A stretch of DNA of 64,000 nt from Prevotella sp. (GTDB lineage Bacteria; Bacteroidota; Bacteroidia; Bacteroidales; Bacteroidaceae). Positions within the stretch are counted from its first letter, which is position 1. Each line of letters begins with the position of its first letter. The stretch lies in contig JALEKD010000017.1 of the NCBI GenBank assembly GCA_022769285.1, positions 1 through 64,000 on the forward strand, read 5' to 3'. Made by a program: the position numbers and the translations under genes. A model generated the notes under the pieces. It did not search any database, was not told the DNA's origin, and saw only the letters and a program-made list of their open reading frames with translations. This document shows positions 1 to 9,470 of the stretch, in pieces.

Positions 1-1
1 G

Positions 2-361
2 GGTGGCAAGATACGGCGTATCTATATCCCCAAGACATTGCGCACGGAAACAGAAAAGTGGTTGCAGACACTCAACCGTACAAGTGGCTATCTCTTTCTC
101 AATCGCTTTGGCGAGCGCATCACGACAAGAGGCATATCACAACAGTTGAAGAACTATGCCGTAAAGTATGGCTTAAACGAGAAAGTGGTGTACCCTCACT
201 CGTTCCGCCATCGCTATGCCAAGAATTTCTTGGAGAAGTTCAACGACATAGCCCTGCTTGCCGATCTCATGGGACACGAAAGCATCGAAACGACACGTAT
301 CTATCTGCGAAGAAGTAGCTTGGAGCAACAAGAAATTGTAGATAAGGTTATCACTTGGTAA
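2..361 (+). CDS. Tyrosine recombinase/integrase, C-terminal fragment (5' end outside window)
   Basis: C-terminal catalytic part of a tyrosine recombinase, which cuts and rejoins DNA at specific sites. The frame is open from base 2, so the gene begins upstream of the window. Visible parts are a beta-hairpin containing GGKIRRIYIP (likely site of the catalytic lysine), the H-x-x-R box (HSFRHRY), the LADLMGHES motif, and the nucleophile tyrosine in TTRIYLR. The first catalytic arginine would lie just upstream. Bacteroidota use such enzymes both for mobile-element integration and for promoter or gene inversions, and the fragment does not say which. A TTG at 38 could be read as a start but splits the catalytic domain, so I reject it. 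The downstream gene is on the same strand but about 510 bases away and unrelated. Confidence 0.9.
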   Translation, partial: GGKIRRIYIPKTLRTETEKWLQTLNRTSGYLFLNRFGERITTRGISQQLKNYAVKYGLNEKVVYPHSFRHRYAKNFLEKFNDIALLADLMGHESIETTRIYLRRSSLEQQEIVDKVITW

Positions 362-388
362 AATGCCTATAAAGGTTCATAGGAATAA

Positions 389-424
389 GAGGAGAAAGAG
401 ATGCAGGTCTCTTTCTGCTCTATC
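389..424 (+). terminator. Probable terminator of the integrase gene
   Basis: Arms GAGGAGAAAGAGA (389-401) and TCTCTTTCTGCTC (408-420) pair at 12 of 13 positions around a 6-base loop, 27 bases after the integrase stop. No clear T-run follows, so the role as a terminator is inferred from position. Confidence 0.5.
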
Positions 425-848
425 CATGTAAAACGTTTTATCATATTACATGCATATATCAACGACAACAAATCCGTTTCTCTCCTTGCTTCCATTTACA
501 TAGAAGACTGTCTTGAAAGTGCATCTCATAATCCTTACTTTTTTGTTCGGTGCGAAAATAAACTATGAGAGCTGCATGGCAAAACCAAAACTTACACAGA
601 ATGGGGAAATCTGAACAGCCACCGTTAAAAATGCTTATTAGGGCGTTTCTGCGAGGTAATGAATTGAAAGCGTTTCTATTTCATCAATCTGCGTTTTTCG
701 CATTTCCTCGTCTATGCCACTTAAAGCCAACGGCTTCCACAACCACTTGAAACTCAAAATAAAAGCATCTTCTGCTATTTTTTGCTTTTTTAGACGTTAT
801 TTTCAACAAAAAGTGATGTCTAAATTTCCTTTTTTCCTTTTTTTAGGT
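425..848. other. Gene-free spacer between integrase and glycogen synthase
   Basis: AT-rich spacer of about 420 bases. I see no convincing gene. A 61-codon open frame at 565-750 has no recognisable domain and no upstream signal. T-rich runs cluster before the next gene's promoter. The boundary of whatever element carried the integrase may lie here, but I found no direct repeat that marks it. Confidence 0.5.
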
Positions 849-856
849 TATCTTTG
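849..856 (+). promoter_or_regulatory. -7 promoter element for glycogen synthase
   Basis: TATCTTTG matches the Bacteroidota -7 consensus TAnnTTTG and lies 19 bases before the ATG at 876. An imperfect -33 element (TTTC, 825-828) lies 20 bases upstream. Confidence 0.6.
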
Positions 857-875
857 CGGCCAATAGTAGCATGTT

Positions 876-2534
876 ATGAGTAAAGAAAAATTGTTTCCGG
901 ACTATATATTCGAGTCAAGTTGGGAAGTGTGTAACAAGGTGGGCGGCATATATACTGTGCTTTCGTCGCGTGCACTCACCCTTCAGCGCCTGTTAGGCGA
1001 CCATCTCATCTTTATCGGCCCCCTGTTTGATGCCCCTAACCCTTATTTTGAAGAAGACAGCCAGTTGTATGCCGACTGGGTGGCTCAGGAGAAAGAGCTC
1101 CACATGCGGGTGGGCCGCTGGAAAGTGCCAGGCCGCCCCGTGGCGATATTGGTAGACTTCAGACCGTTCTTCGCCCGTAAGAACGAGATATACACCTGGC
1201 TGTGGGAGCTGTACCAGGTAGACAGCCTACATGCCTATGGCGACTACGACGAGGCTTCGATGTTCTCGTATGCCGCCGGTAGGGTGGTAGAGAGTTTCTA
1301 CCGCTATTATAAGTTGGACGACAGTCGGGTAGTCTACCACGGCAACGAGTGGATGACAGGCTTGGGACTGCTCTATATTAATAATAAGGTACGCGCGATA
1401 GCCACCCTGTTTACCACCCACGCCACCAGCATAGGGCGGAGTATCGCTGGCAACAACAACCCCCTGTATCAGTATCTTCCCGAGTACAACGGCAACCAGA
1501 TGGCCTGTGAACTGAATATGCAGTCGAAGCACTCAATAGAGTTGCAGACGGCCCACCATGTAGACTGCTTTACCACGGTGAGCGATATCACGGCCACCGA
1601 GTGCCGCGAGTTGCTCGACAAACCGGTCGATGTGGTGCTGCCCAATGGGTTCGAGGACGACTTTGTGCCCACCGGAGCGGCTTATGCGCGTAAGCGAAAG
1701 GCTGCCCGGGCACGGCTGTTAGACACGGCCAACGCCCTGATGGGTACCCATCTCGATGACAGTACCCTTATCGTGTCTACCAGTGGCCGGTACGAGTTTC
1801 GCAACAAGGGTATCGACGTGTTTATCGATGCCATGAACCATCTGCGTCATGACAGCTGGCTCAACCGCGATGTAGTAGCCTTTATAGAGGTTCCCGGGTG
1901 GATGGCCGGGCCACGCCAGGACCTGCAGGAACGGCTCCGGGCCATGGAGGGTGGGGCTACTTTTGACACACCACTCGACAATCCGCGCCTTACCCACTGG
2001 CTGCATAATACCAATGACGACCGAGTACTCGGCATGATGAACTATCTGGACATGCACAACCGGCCCGAAGACCGTGTAAAGCTGATATTCGTACCCTGCT
2101 ACCTTACCGGCAGCGACGGTATCATAGACCTGCCGTACTACGATGTGGTGCTGGGCAACGACCTGTGCGTATATCCATCGTACTACGAGCCGTGGGGTTA
2201 CACGCCGTTAGAGTCGGTAGCTTTCAGCGTGCCGTGTATCACGACCGACCTGGCAGGCTTCGGTCTGTGGGCCAACAAGGTGAGAGGCACCCTAAGCACC
2301 ATCATGGATGGGGTAGAGGTGGTACACCGTACCGACTATAACTATGCCGATGTGGTGGCTGGCGTCGAGGATACCGTGGCACGCTATGCCTCGCTGCCAG
2401 CCTCGGCCGTACGCTCCTGTCGTACCCGAGCCCATCGGTTGGCCAAGCAGGCGCTGTGGAGTCGCTTCATCGCCTACTACCGCGAGGCTTACGACATAGC
2501 CCTGCGCCGTGCCGAGGCGCGCTGCGACCAATAA
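876..2534 (+). CDS. Glycogen synthase, GT3 (animal/fungal-like) family
   Basis: Retaining glucosyltransferase that extends alpha-1,4-glucan chains from a nucleotide sugar; cytoplasmic glycogen synthesis. At 552 residues it resembles the eukaryote-like GT3 synthases common in Bacteroidota rather than the GT5 GlgA of E. coli. The N-terminus has the donor-binding KVGGIYTVL motif (about residues 22-30). The C-terminal half has the family E-x7-E signature in YEPWGYTPLE (about 437-445). Whether the donor is UDP-glucose or ADP-glucose cannot be read from sequence. The start fits a promoter 19 bases upstream. Glycogen phosphorylase follows after 34 bases on the same strand, so they are probably co-transcribed; the branching enzyme lies separately at 39.2 kb. 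Confidence 0.93.
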   Translation: MSKEKLFPDYIFESSWEVCNKVGGIYTVLSSRALTLQRLLGDHLIFIGPLFDAPNPYFEEDSQLYADWVAQEKELHMRVGRWKVPGRPVAILVDFRPFFARKNEIYTWLWELYQVDSLHAYGDYDEASMFSYAAGRVVESFYRYYKLDDSRVVYHGNEWMTGLGLLYINNKVRAIATLFTTHATSIGRSIAGNNNPLYQYLPEYNGNQMACELNMQSKHSIELQTAHHVDCFTTVSDITATECRELLDKPVDVVLPNGFEDDFVPTGAAYARKRKAARARLLDTANALMGTHLDDSTLIVSTSGRYEFRNKGIDVFIDAMNHLRHDSWLNRDVVAFIEVPGWMAGPRQDLQERLRAMEGGATFDTPLDNPRLTHWLHNTNDDRVLGMMNYLDMHNRPEDRVKLIFVPCYLTGSDGIIDLPYYDVVLGNDLCVYPSYYEPWGYTPLESVAFSVPCITTDLAGFGLWANKVRGTLSTIMDGVEVVHRTDYNYADVVAGVEDTVARYASLPASAVRSCRTRAHRLAKQALWSRFIAYYREAYDIALRRAEARCDQ

Positions 2535-2568
2535 TCGTGTAAACAGAATAATCACTATATAATCAGTT

Positions 2569-5130
2569 ATGAAGATTAAATCAGATTATGTCAACGAACC
2601 CCAGTGGAAAGAGTTGACCATCAAGTCAAGATTGCCAGAACAGCTGAAGTGTCTGGATGAGTTAGCCCACAATATGTGGTGGGGCTGGAATTACGAGGCA
2701 CGCAACATGTTCAAAAGCCTGGACGAGAAACTCTATGAGGCCGTAGGCCACAATCCCGTGCTGCTCTTGGAGCGTCTGAGTTACGAGCGCAAGGAAGCCA
2801 TCGTCAAGGACATCATCCTGATGAAGAAGATTAAGGATGTGTACAATAAGTTCAAGGCATACATGGACGTAGAGCCCGACAAGAGCCGCCCTTCGGTGGC
2901 TTACTTCTGTATGGAGTATGGCCTCAACCAGGTACTTAAAATCTACTCTGGCGGTCTGGGCATGCTGGCTGGCGACTATCTCAAGGAGGCCAGCGACAGC
3001 AACGTAGACCTCTGCGCCGTGGGCTTCCTGTATCGCTATGGCTACTTTACTCAGAGCCTTAGTATGGACGGCCAGCAGATAGCCAAGTATGACGCGCAGA
3101 ACTTCAACTCGCTGCCCATCGAGCGTGTGCTCGACGCCCAGGGCACCCCCGTGGTGGTCGATGTACCCTATATGAACTACCAGGTACACGCCTTTGTATG
3201 GCAGGTCAACGTGGGCCGCATCAAGCTCTATCTGCTCGATACTGATAACGACATGAACTCCGAGTTCGACCGTCCCATCACCCACTCTCTGTATGGTGGC
3301 GACTGGGAGAACCGACTCAAGCAGGAAATACTGCTCGGTATCGGTGGCATACTCACGCTGAAGAAGTTGGGCATCACCAAGGATATTTATCACTGCAACG
3401 AGGGCCACGCTGCTCTCTGCAATCTGCAGCGCCTGTGCGACTATGTCGACGGTGGCCTCACTTTCAACCAGGCCATGGAACTGGTTCGCGCCTCATCGCT
3501 CTATACCGTGCATACCCCCGTACCCGCTGGCCACGACTACTTTGACGAGTCGCTCTTCGGCAAGTATATGGGCGGCTATCCCAGCCGTCTTGGTATCTCG
3601 TGGGATGAGTTCATCGGCATGGGCCGTCAGAACCCCGACGACCACAGCGAGCGTTTCTGCATGTCTACCTTCGCCTGCAACACCAGCCAGGGTATCAACG
3701 GTGTAAGCCGTCTGCACGGATGGGTAAGCCAGCAGATGTTTGCCCCTCTGTGGAAGGGCTACTTCCCCGAGGAGAACAGCGTGGGCTATGTTACCAATGG
3801 TGTGCACTTCCCCTCATGGACGGCTACCGAGTGGCGCAAGCTGTACGACATACACTTCGACGAGACCTTTATGAGCGACCAGAGCAACGAGAGCCTGTGG
3901 CATGCCATCTACGATGTAGATGATGCCGAGATTTGGGACACCCGTATGGCTCTGAAGAAGAAACTCATCGACTATATCCGCGAGAAGTTTACCCAGACCT
4001 GGCTGCGTAACCAGGGCGACCCCGCCCGTGTGGTTTCGCTGCTTGAGCGCATCAACCCCAATGCGCTGATGATAGGTTTCTGCCGCCGTTTTGCCACTTA
4101 CAAGCGTGCCCATCTACTCTTTACCGACCTGGATAGGCTCAGCAAGATAGTCAATGACCCCGAGCACCCCGTACTGTTCTTCTTCTCGGGTAAGGCTCAC
4201 CCTGCCGATGGTGCCGGCCAGGGTCTTATCAAGAAGATATACGAGATAAGCCAGCGTCCCGAGTTCCTCGGCAAGATTATCTTCCTCGAGGACTACGACA
4301 TGCAGCTGGCTCGCCGACTCGTGTCGGGTGTAGATATCTGGATGAACACGCCTACCCGTCCACTCGAAGCATCGGGTACCTCTGGCGAGAAGGCCGAGAT
4401 GAACGGCGTAGTCAATCTCTCTGTGCTCGACGGCTGGTGGGTCGAGGGCTACCGCAAGGGTGCCGGATGGGCTCTGCCTGAGAAGCGCACCTACCAGAAC
4501 CAGGGCTATCAGGATCAGCTCGACGCGGCTACCATCTACGGTCTGCTCGAGAACGAGATTATCCCGCTGTACTACAACAAGGGCAACCGCGGTTACAGCG
4601 AGGGCTGGATCAAGGTTATCAAGAACTCGATAGCCACCATAGCACCTCACTACACCATGAAGCGTCAGCTGGACGACTACTATAAGAAGTTCTATAACGC
4701 ACAGGCAGAGCGTTTCCACCGTCTGGCTGCCGACGGCAACCGTCTGGCTAAGGAGATAGCTCAGTGGAAGGAGACCGTGGCCGAGCGCTGGGATGCCATC
4801 AGCGTGGTATCTAAGGACACCGAACTGCTCGATACAGGCGGTGAAACAGGCAAGACTTACAAGATGCGTTATGTGATAGACGAGCAGGGCCTGGTAGATG
4901 CCGTAGGACTCGAGGTGGTATCGCTCAATCCTGAGCTGGTATCCGATGGCCATCAGGTGTACAGCGTACGTCCGTTCGAGATGGTGGCCCACGAGGGCAA
5001 CAACTACACCTTTGAGGTAACGGTAGAGCCCGACCATGCCGGAGCTTTCCGCTCGTGTGTGCGTATGTATCCCAAGAACGAGAACCTGCCTCACCGTCAG
5101 GACTTCTGCTACGTTAAGTGGCTCAGCTAA
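2569..5130 (+). CDS. glgP: Alpha-glucan (glycogen) phosphorylase, GT35
   Basis: Releases glucose-1-phosphate from alpha-1,4-glucan ends using phosphate and pyridoxal phosphate. The 853-residue protein has an N-terminal DUF3417-type region (about 1-110, beginning with a tryptophan-rich MWWGWN stretch), as in the shorter bacterial/archaeal phosphorylase subfamily. The cofactor region reads [14 protein letters not shown], with the likely Schiff-base lysine near residue 608, followed by [10 protein letters not shown]. It sits directly behind glycogen synthase, so storage and breakdown enzymes would be made together and flux must be set by enzyme control. Maltodextrin phosphorylase activity is an alternative within this family. 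Confidence 0.93.
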   Translation: MKIKSDYVNEPQWKELTIKSRLPEQLKCLDELAHNMWWGWNYEARNMFKSLDEKLYEAVGHNPVLLLERLSYERKEAIVKDIILMKKIKDVYNKFKAYMDVEPDKSRPSVAYFCMEYGLNQVLKIYSGGLGMLAGDYLKEASDSNVDLCAVGFLYRYGYFTQSLSMDGQQIAKYDAQNFNSLPIERVLDAQGTPVVVDVPYMNYQVHAFVWQVNVGRIKLYLLDTDNDMNSEFDRPITHSLYGGDWENRLKQEILLGIGGILTLKKLGITKDIYHCNEGHAALCNLQRLCDYVDGGLTFNQAMELVRASSLYTVHTPVPAGHDYFDESLFGKYMGGYPSRLGISWDEFIGMGRQNPDDHSERFCMSTFACNTSQGINGVSRLHGWVSQQMFAPLWKGYFPEENSVGYVTNGVHFPSWTATEWRKLYDIHFDETFMSDQSNESLWHAIYDVDDAEIWDTRMALKKKLIDYIREKFTQTWLRNQGDPARVVSLLERINPNALMIGFCRRFATYKRAHLLFTDLDRLSKIVNDPEHPVLFFFSGKAHPADGAGQGLIKKIYEISQRPEFLGKIIFLEDYDMQLARRLVSGVDIWMNTPTRPLEASGTSGEKAEMNGVVNLSVLDGWWVEGYRKGAGWALPEKRTYQNQGYQDQLDAATIYGLLENEIIPLYYNKGNRGYSEGWIKVIKNSIATIAPHYTMKRQLDDYYKKFYNAQAERFHRLAADGNRLAKEIAQWKETVAERWDAISVVSKDTELLDTGGETGKTYKMRYVIDEQGLVDAVGLEVVSLNPELVSDGHQVYSVRPFEMVAHEGNNYTFEVTVEPDHAGAFRSCVRMYPKNENLPHRQDFCYVKWLS

Positions 5131-5151
5131 CGGCCTGAGACAGTCTTATCG

Positions 5152-5183
5152 GGTATAGGCCCCATCCCTATGGGGGCTATACC
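5152..5183 (+). terminator. Stem-loop terminator after glgP
   Basis: Arms GGTATAGGCCCCAT (5152-5165) and ATGGGGGCTATACC (5170-5183) pair with one mismatch around a 4-base loop, 21 bases after the glgP stop. An AT-rich run, not a pure T-tract, follows. Confidence 0.6.
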
Positions 5184-5196
5184 TATATATATAATA

Positions 5197-5334
5197 AGAG
5201 AGAGGGGGGAGCCTATGCTCCCTACCGCCCCTCGTTACCTTTATTTTCCCCCACCGGTCATCATACCATGTGGGGTGATATAAGTAACGTAGATAGAGGC
5301 CGGTAGGGAGCATAGGCTCACCCCCTCTCTCTTT
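5197..5334. repeat. Long inverted repeat between convergent genes
   Basis: Outer arms of about 31 and 34 bases (5197-5227 and 5301-5334) are inverted copies differing by a single-base indel; the shared core is GAGCCTATGCTCCCTACCG. Shorter inner matches (GTTAC/GTAAC and CCCCAC/GTGGGG) would extend the fold. It fills most of the 334-base gap between glgP and the convergent MFS gene, which holds no open frame of note. It could be a bidirectional terminator or a small non-coding mobile element; the sequence alone does not decide. Confidence 0.75.
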
Positions 5335-5464
5335 GTGGTTATTGACAAGGCATGGCGGGACAGAACCCTCGAGACAGGGCGCTCTACTTACCTGGAGGCA
5401 GTGGCCAATAATACCATATTTCGATATTATTATAGGGATTCTCTTAGGGATTAAGAAAGAGTGT

Positions 5465-6673
5465 TTAGCGTACTTCGCTGTTCAGATTGTGGGTGAGGAA
5501 GAAGTGGCGGGCGGCGACATAAAATAATAAGACACCAACACTGTTGACCGCAGCAACCAACCAGAATGAGGCGGTATAGCTGATGGCTTCGGCCACAATG
5601 CCGCCCAACAGGATACCCATTCCGAAGCCCAAATCCCATGACGTGAGGATGGATGAGTTGGCCGTGCCACGCTCATTGTGATGGGCTATATTGATAAACA
5701 TATTGAGAAAACCTGGATACATGTGCCCGTTGCCCAGACCGATAAGCAGGGCCGACCCATAGTAACCTACGGGGGAGGGCACAGCTACAAAGAGTGTGTA
5801 GCCTATCATGGATAAGAGCATGCCGTGGGCTGCATTGCGCGTAACATAACCTTGGCGCAGGGCCTTGGCTCCCTGCAAACGCGAGCAGAAAAGTCCGATG
5901 GAAAGCAACATGAAGTAGGTACCCGTGCCGCCCGTTATGCCCAGTTCCTCCTTACTATATATAGCCAGGTAGCTGCTCAGTACGCCAAAGCAGAACCCAA
6001 AGAGGGCTATGTTTATGGCTAACAGCCAGGCTCGGGTGAGGAAAAAACGGTCCAAGGATATTTTCTCCTTATTACGTATCACGGCCTTGGTGGGTATGTG
6101 TACCGTGGTGGCTGTAAAGAACCCTACTAACGCTACGGCTAAAGCAAGCCAGAACAGGGCGGTAAAGTCCTGTAGGAAATGGTATATGTATATGCCGGCT
6201 GAGGGGGCTATGGCCATGGCCAAGTTGTTGCTCAGCCCATAATAGCCTATTCCCTCATTGCGACGGCTTGATGGTAGTACGTCAATGGCACAGGTAGAAT
6301 TGGCCACCGTAACGGCCCCGAACGGGGCACCATGCAGGGTACGCAGAATGGCAAACATAAGGAGGGTACCAGCAGCCACATAGCCCAAGAAGCATACGGC
6401 AAAAAGGCCAAAAAAGATGAGTAGCACGCGCTTACGCGGAAAGCTATCTACCAAGTAACCACTAAAGGGACGGATGATGAGCGCTGCGATGGTATAGCCC
6501 GACAAGACAATGCCTATCGTGTCCTTGGGAGCGCCAAAATACTCGCTCAAGTAGATGGGCAACAGGGGAGTAAGCAGGTAGAAGGCAAAGTAGAGCATAA
6601 AGTTGGCTGTCATCACCTTCAGGTAATCCCTGTTCCACAGCTTGTCAGTCGTAGTGCTATCCGCTGTCATCAT
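5465..6673 (-). CDS. MFS transporter
   Basis: Inner-membrane major facilitator, 402 residues with about 12 hydrophobic spans. The loop between spans 2 and 3 has the family-type stretch GYLVDSFPRKR, a variant of the G-x-L-a-D-r-x-G-r-R motif. The substrate cannot be assigned; the closest resemblance is to arabinose-efflux-like drug/sugar exporters. Its ATG overlaps the hisB stop by one base (TAATG), so translation is probably coupled. It is the last gene of a minus-strand operon that starts with a TrmH-family methyltransferase. Nothing in the context indicates a histidine-related cargo. Confidence 0.85.
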   Translation of the reverse strand: MMTADSTTTDKLWNRDYLKVMTANFMLYFAFYLLTPLLPIYLSEYFGAPKDTIGIVLSGYTIAALIIRPFSGYLVDSFPRKRVLLIFFGLFAVCFLGYVAAGTLLMFAILRTLHGAPFGAVTVANSTCAIDVLPSSRRNEGIGYYGLSNNLAMAIAPSAGIYIYHFLQDFTALFWLALAVALVGFFTATTVHIPTKAVIRNKEKISLDRFFLTRAWLLAINIALFGFCFGVLSSYLAIYSKEELGITGGTGTYFMLLSIGLFCSRLQGAKALRQGYVTRNAAHGMLLSMIGYTLFVAVPSPVGYYGSALLIGLGNGHMYPGFLNMFINIAHHNERGTANSSILTSWDLGFGMGILLGGIVAEAISYTASFWLVAAVNSVGVLLFYVAARHFFLTHNLNSEVR

Positions 6674-7749
6674 TATAAAGTTCCCTTAGTTGACGGCAGG
6701 TCGTAATGGTATATATCGCGGTGTACGGCCATCTTCAGCGAACGTGCCAGCGCCTTGAAGATGCCCTCTATCTTGTGATGCTCGTTTTCGCCCTCAGCCT
6801 TGATGTTCAGGTTCATCTTGGCAGCGTCGCTCAGGCTCTTAAAGAAGTGGAGGAACATCTCTGTGGGCATCTCGCCAATTTTTTCACGATGGAACTGAGC
6901 ATCCCATACCAGCCAGGGACGGCCTCCAAAGTCGAGGGCCACCTGGCAGAGGCAGTCGTCCATGGGCAGGGTGTAGCCATAACGCTCTATGCCCCGCTTG
7001 TCGCCAAGGGCCCGGGCTATACACTCACCTATGGCTAAGGCTGTATCCTCAATGGTATGGTGCTCATCGACATAGAGGTCACCGTGGGTATGTACGGTCA
7101 AGTCTATCTGGCCATGCTTGCCTATCTGTTCGAGCATGTGGTCGAAGAAGCCTAATCCGGTATCAATATCGCACTTGCCGGTTCCATCCAAGTTCATCTT
7201 GACATATATCTGGGTTTCCTTGGTATTGCGTTGCACCTCGGCTATACGCTCGCCGGCAAACAACAGTTCGGCTATCTTGTCCCAGGTCATGCCGTCGCGG
7301 CCCAGAATAAGGGCCTGGCACCCTAAGTTGGCAGCCAACTGGGCATCGGTGTCCCGATCGCCTATCACGTAGCTGCCCGCTAAGTCGTAGGCCGGATTAT
7401 TGATATACTCGGTGAGCATACCGGTACCCGGCTTACGCATGGGAGAACCTTCGGCCGGAAAATGTCGGTCTATATGCTGAGCGGCAAAGGTAATGCCCTC
7501 GCCACTGAGGGTCTGCAGGATAAAGTGGTGTACAGGCCAGAACGTATCTTCGGGAAAGGCATCGGTGCCAAGCCCATCCTGATTGCTCACCATGACCAGC
7601 TGGAAGTCCAAATGCTGCTGTATGAAACGCAAGTTGGCAAACACACCCGGAACGAACCGCAGTTTGGCAAAGGAGTCAATCTGCTCGTCCTCGGGTTCCT
7701 CTATCAGCGTTCCATCTCGGTCAATAAACAGTATTTTTTGTGGTTTCAT
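6673..7749 (-). CDS. hisB: Bifunctional histidinol-phosphatase / imidazoleglycerol-phosphate dehydratase
   Basis: Catalyses two steps of histidine synthesis. The N-terminal HAD phosphatase (about 1-165) has the nucleophile motif FIDRDGT (D10, D12) and a later [10 protein letters not shown] motif. The C-terminal dehydratase (about 170-358) has the metal-binding histidine motifs [10 protein letters not shown] and NEHHKIEGI. The length of 358 residues matches the fused enterobacterial-type enzyme. No other his genes are near: the neighbours are an unknown membrane protein (overlapping by 29 bases) and an MFS transporter. hisB more usually sits in a hisGDCB-type cluster, so this location is unusual. 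Confidence 0.95.
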   Translation of the reverse strand: MKPQKILFIDRDGTLIEEPEDEQIDSFAKLRFVPGVFANLRFIQQHLDFQLVMVSNQDGLGTDAFPEDTFWPVHHFILQTLSGEGITFAAQHIDRHFPAEGSPMRKPGTGMLTEYINNPAYDLAGSYVIGDRDTDAQLAANLGCQALILGRDGMTWDKIAELLFAGERIAEVQRNTKETQIYVKMNLDGTGKCDIDTGLGFFDHMLEQIGKHGQIDLTVHTHGDLYVDEHHTIEDTALAIGECIARALGDKRGIERYGYTLPMDDCLCQVALDFGGRPWLVWDAQFHREKIGEMPTEMFLHFFKSLSDAAKMNLNIKAEGENEHHKIEGIFKALARSLKMAVHRDIYHYDLPSTKGTL

Positions 7750-8644
7750 CGTCTTTCATTATTTTAGTTTGCTTCTTTCTTTCAGCCTCCTGGGTGGTAA
7801 TGGAGCCACATACGTAGCACATGACTAAGATATGCCACACCTCTACATACACCAGAATGAAACAGGTAGCTACCGATGTGGCGATGAACAGTGTGAGGAA
7901 GTAAGAGGGGGCTCCGTCTGGGTCACCGTTAATGATGCCAAGGGTATTCTGCAGATGGGCCAACGAGATGATGGTCAAAGGGGCGGCAAGTATCAACATG
8001 AGCACCAGGGAGATAAGGAACGTTACCACCGAGGTAAGGAACAGAGTTCCCCAGTGGTGGAAGGCGGTAGCATAATCGCGGGTTACGACCTGCGAGAAGG
8101 TAGTATCGCGGTTCAGGATGTACTTGACCGAAGCCATGTCCAAAGGCAGCGATAACGCATATAATAATATAAGGATGAGGGCCACGGCTATGACCGAGAG
8201 GATGGTGGCTGTGGTGGCCGACAGATGAAAGGTCTTGACACCAAGGCCAATACCCTGGGTAACAAGCCCTGTGGTGACACTGCTCATAATGAAAGCATAG
8301 AGGTAAAGTACCACGGCCAGCACCACGCTGCGTGTAAAGTTGAGGCGTATCTTCTCGCCGTTGACCAGCGATACTGCACTGGCTAAGACCCATACCGTGG
8401 CTACAAAAGTACCTATGTAGGACAGACACAACAGGACAAAGGCCACATTGATATGGGCCATTCCGGCATCATTAATCTGTTTGGAGGGGATAAAGGCAAG
8501 TATCAGCATGGTAAGCATGACGGCCGCACAGAGCGCCGACGGCCATGTCTTACGGAGAATGTGCTTCAAATTGCCCACGGTAAGCGAAGTGGCTATGCGA
8601 AGACAGCCGGAAACACTTCTGGAGGTGTACAAAGAGTCGTTCAT
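7721..8644 (-). CDS. Multi-pass membrane protein of unknown function
   Basis: I do not recognise the family. The 307-residue protein has about six hydrophobic spans in pairs, a short hydrophilic N-terminus and a lysine-rich C-terminal tail. An open frame reaches back to 8698, but I chose the ATG at 8644 because it lies 4 bases after the stop of the upstream methyltransferase gene and is preceded by a purine-rich GAAGAAG. The 3' end overlaps hisB by 29 bases. Tight packing on both sides suggests one transcript with trmH, hisB and the MFS gene. No enzymatic motif is visible. Confidence 0.75.
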   Translation of the reverse strand: MNDSLYTSRSVSGCLRIATSLTVGNLKHILRKTWPSALCAAVMLTMLILAFIPSKQINDAGMAHINVAFVLLCLSYIGTFVATVWVLASAVSLVNGEKIRLNFTRSVVLAVVLYLYAFIMSSVTTGLVTQGIGLGVKTFHLSATTATILSVIAVALILILLYALSLPLDMASVKYILNRDTTFSQVVTRDYATAFHHWGTLFLTSVVTFLISLVLMLILAAPLTIISLAHLQNTLGIINGDPDGAPSYFLTLFIATSVATCFILVYVEVWHILVMCYVCGSITTQEAERKKQTKIMKDDETTKNTVY

Positions 8645-8648
8645 ATCG

Positions 8649-9395
8649 TTATCTTCTTCTAAATTCGCTGCAAGTAATGGCTGTGGCGATGGCCACATTC
8701 AGGCTGTCGGTAGTGGGGTGCCCCACGGGATAATTGGGGATGAGTAGCCTGTGAGTTATCAGCCGACGGATGGGTGTCGATATGCCCTTGCCCTCATTGC
8801 CCATAACGATAATGCCATGGGCGGTAAGCGGGGTGGTGTAGATGCTGTCGCCATCGAGCAATGTACCATAAATAGGGGTATCGGCGGGTAGGGTGGTGAG
8901 GTACTGGGCTAAGTCGGTATAAGTTACTGATACGCGGGCTATGCTGCCCATAGTGGCCTGGATGACCTTGGGGTTATAGGCGTCGGCCGTGTCGGGGCTA
9001 CATACTATCTGCTCGATGCCAAACCAGTCGGCTATGCGGATAATGGTACCTAAGTTGCCGGGATCCTGTACTCCATCGAGCGCCAAAATCAGTGCGTGGC
9101 TGGCATCAGGAAGCGTTGCGGACGGGGTGGGCAGGGAAAAGACGGCTAACACATCCTGCGGATGTTGTAAAAAACTGACCTTACGGAGCTCATCGTCGCT
9201 GACGAGAAGTTCCTCGGTACCAGGCGGAACAGCCACAGGCATCCAATGGGCTGTATGAATAAGCAAGGTAGGGGCCGCGATGGTCATCAAGTCGCCCACC
9301 ACCTTGGGGCCTTCGGCCACAAATACGTTTTCGGCATTGCGGTGTTTCTTCAGCTCCAAGGAGCGGATATATTTTATCTTGGCCTTGCTTATCAT
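8649..9395 (-). CDS. TrmH/SpoU-family RNA 2'-O-methyltransferase
   Basis: Methylates a ribose 2'-hydroxyl in tRNA or rRNA using S-adenosylmethionine. All three SPOUT motifs are visible: motif 1 LDGVQDPGNLGTIIRIADW, motif 2 IVMGNEGKGIS, and motif 3 TDSLNVAIATAI, which form the trefoil-knot cofactor site. The N-terminal about 90 residues (starting KIKYIRSLELKKHR) look like the substrate-binding domain of RlmB-like enzymes. The exact target is not determinable. First gene of a four-gene operon, with a promoter element 18 bases upstream facing away from tamL. Confidence 0.9.
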   Translation of the reverse strand: MISKAKIKYIRSLELKKHRNAENVFVAEGPKVVGDLMTIAAPTLLIHTAHWMPVAVPPGTEELLVSDDELRKVSFLQHPQDVLAVFSLPTPSATLPDASHALILALDGVQDPGNLGTIIRIADWFGIEQIVCSPDTADAYNPKVIQATMGSIARVSVTYTDLAQYLTTLPADTPIYGTLLDGDSIYTTPLTAHGIIVMGNEGKGISTPIRRLITHRLLIPNYPVGHPTTDSLNVAIATAITCSEFRRR

Positions 9396-9413
9396 ATTTG
9401 AAAATATTTATTG

Positions 9414-9421
9414 CAAAGTTA
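9414..9421 (-). promoter_or_regulatory. -7 promoter element of the trmH-hisB operon
   Basis: On the minus strand this reads TAACTTTG, matching TAnnTTTG, 18 bases before the methyltransferase ATG. It is divergent from the tamL promoter. Confidence 0.6.
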
Positions 9422-9443
9422 CGAATTATTCTCATCTTTTTTG

Positions 9444-9451
9444 TAATTTTG
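9444..9451 (+). promoter_or_regulatory. -7 promoter element of tamL
   Basis: TAATTTTG matches TAnnTTTG and lies 19 bases before the TTG start at 9471. No clear -33 TTTG at the usual distance. Confidence 0.55.
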
Positions 9452-9470
9452 CCCGATAAAAAAGTGTGAA

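Noticed and set aside
565..750. 61-codon open frame before glycogen synthase
   Set aside because: No promoter, no ribosome-binding context and no recognisable sequence pattern.
4114..5094. 326-codon open frame on the minus strand
   Set aside because: Antisense to glgP, whose protein is clearly conserved; long reverse frames are common opposite GC-biased codons.
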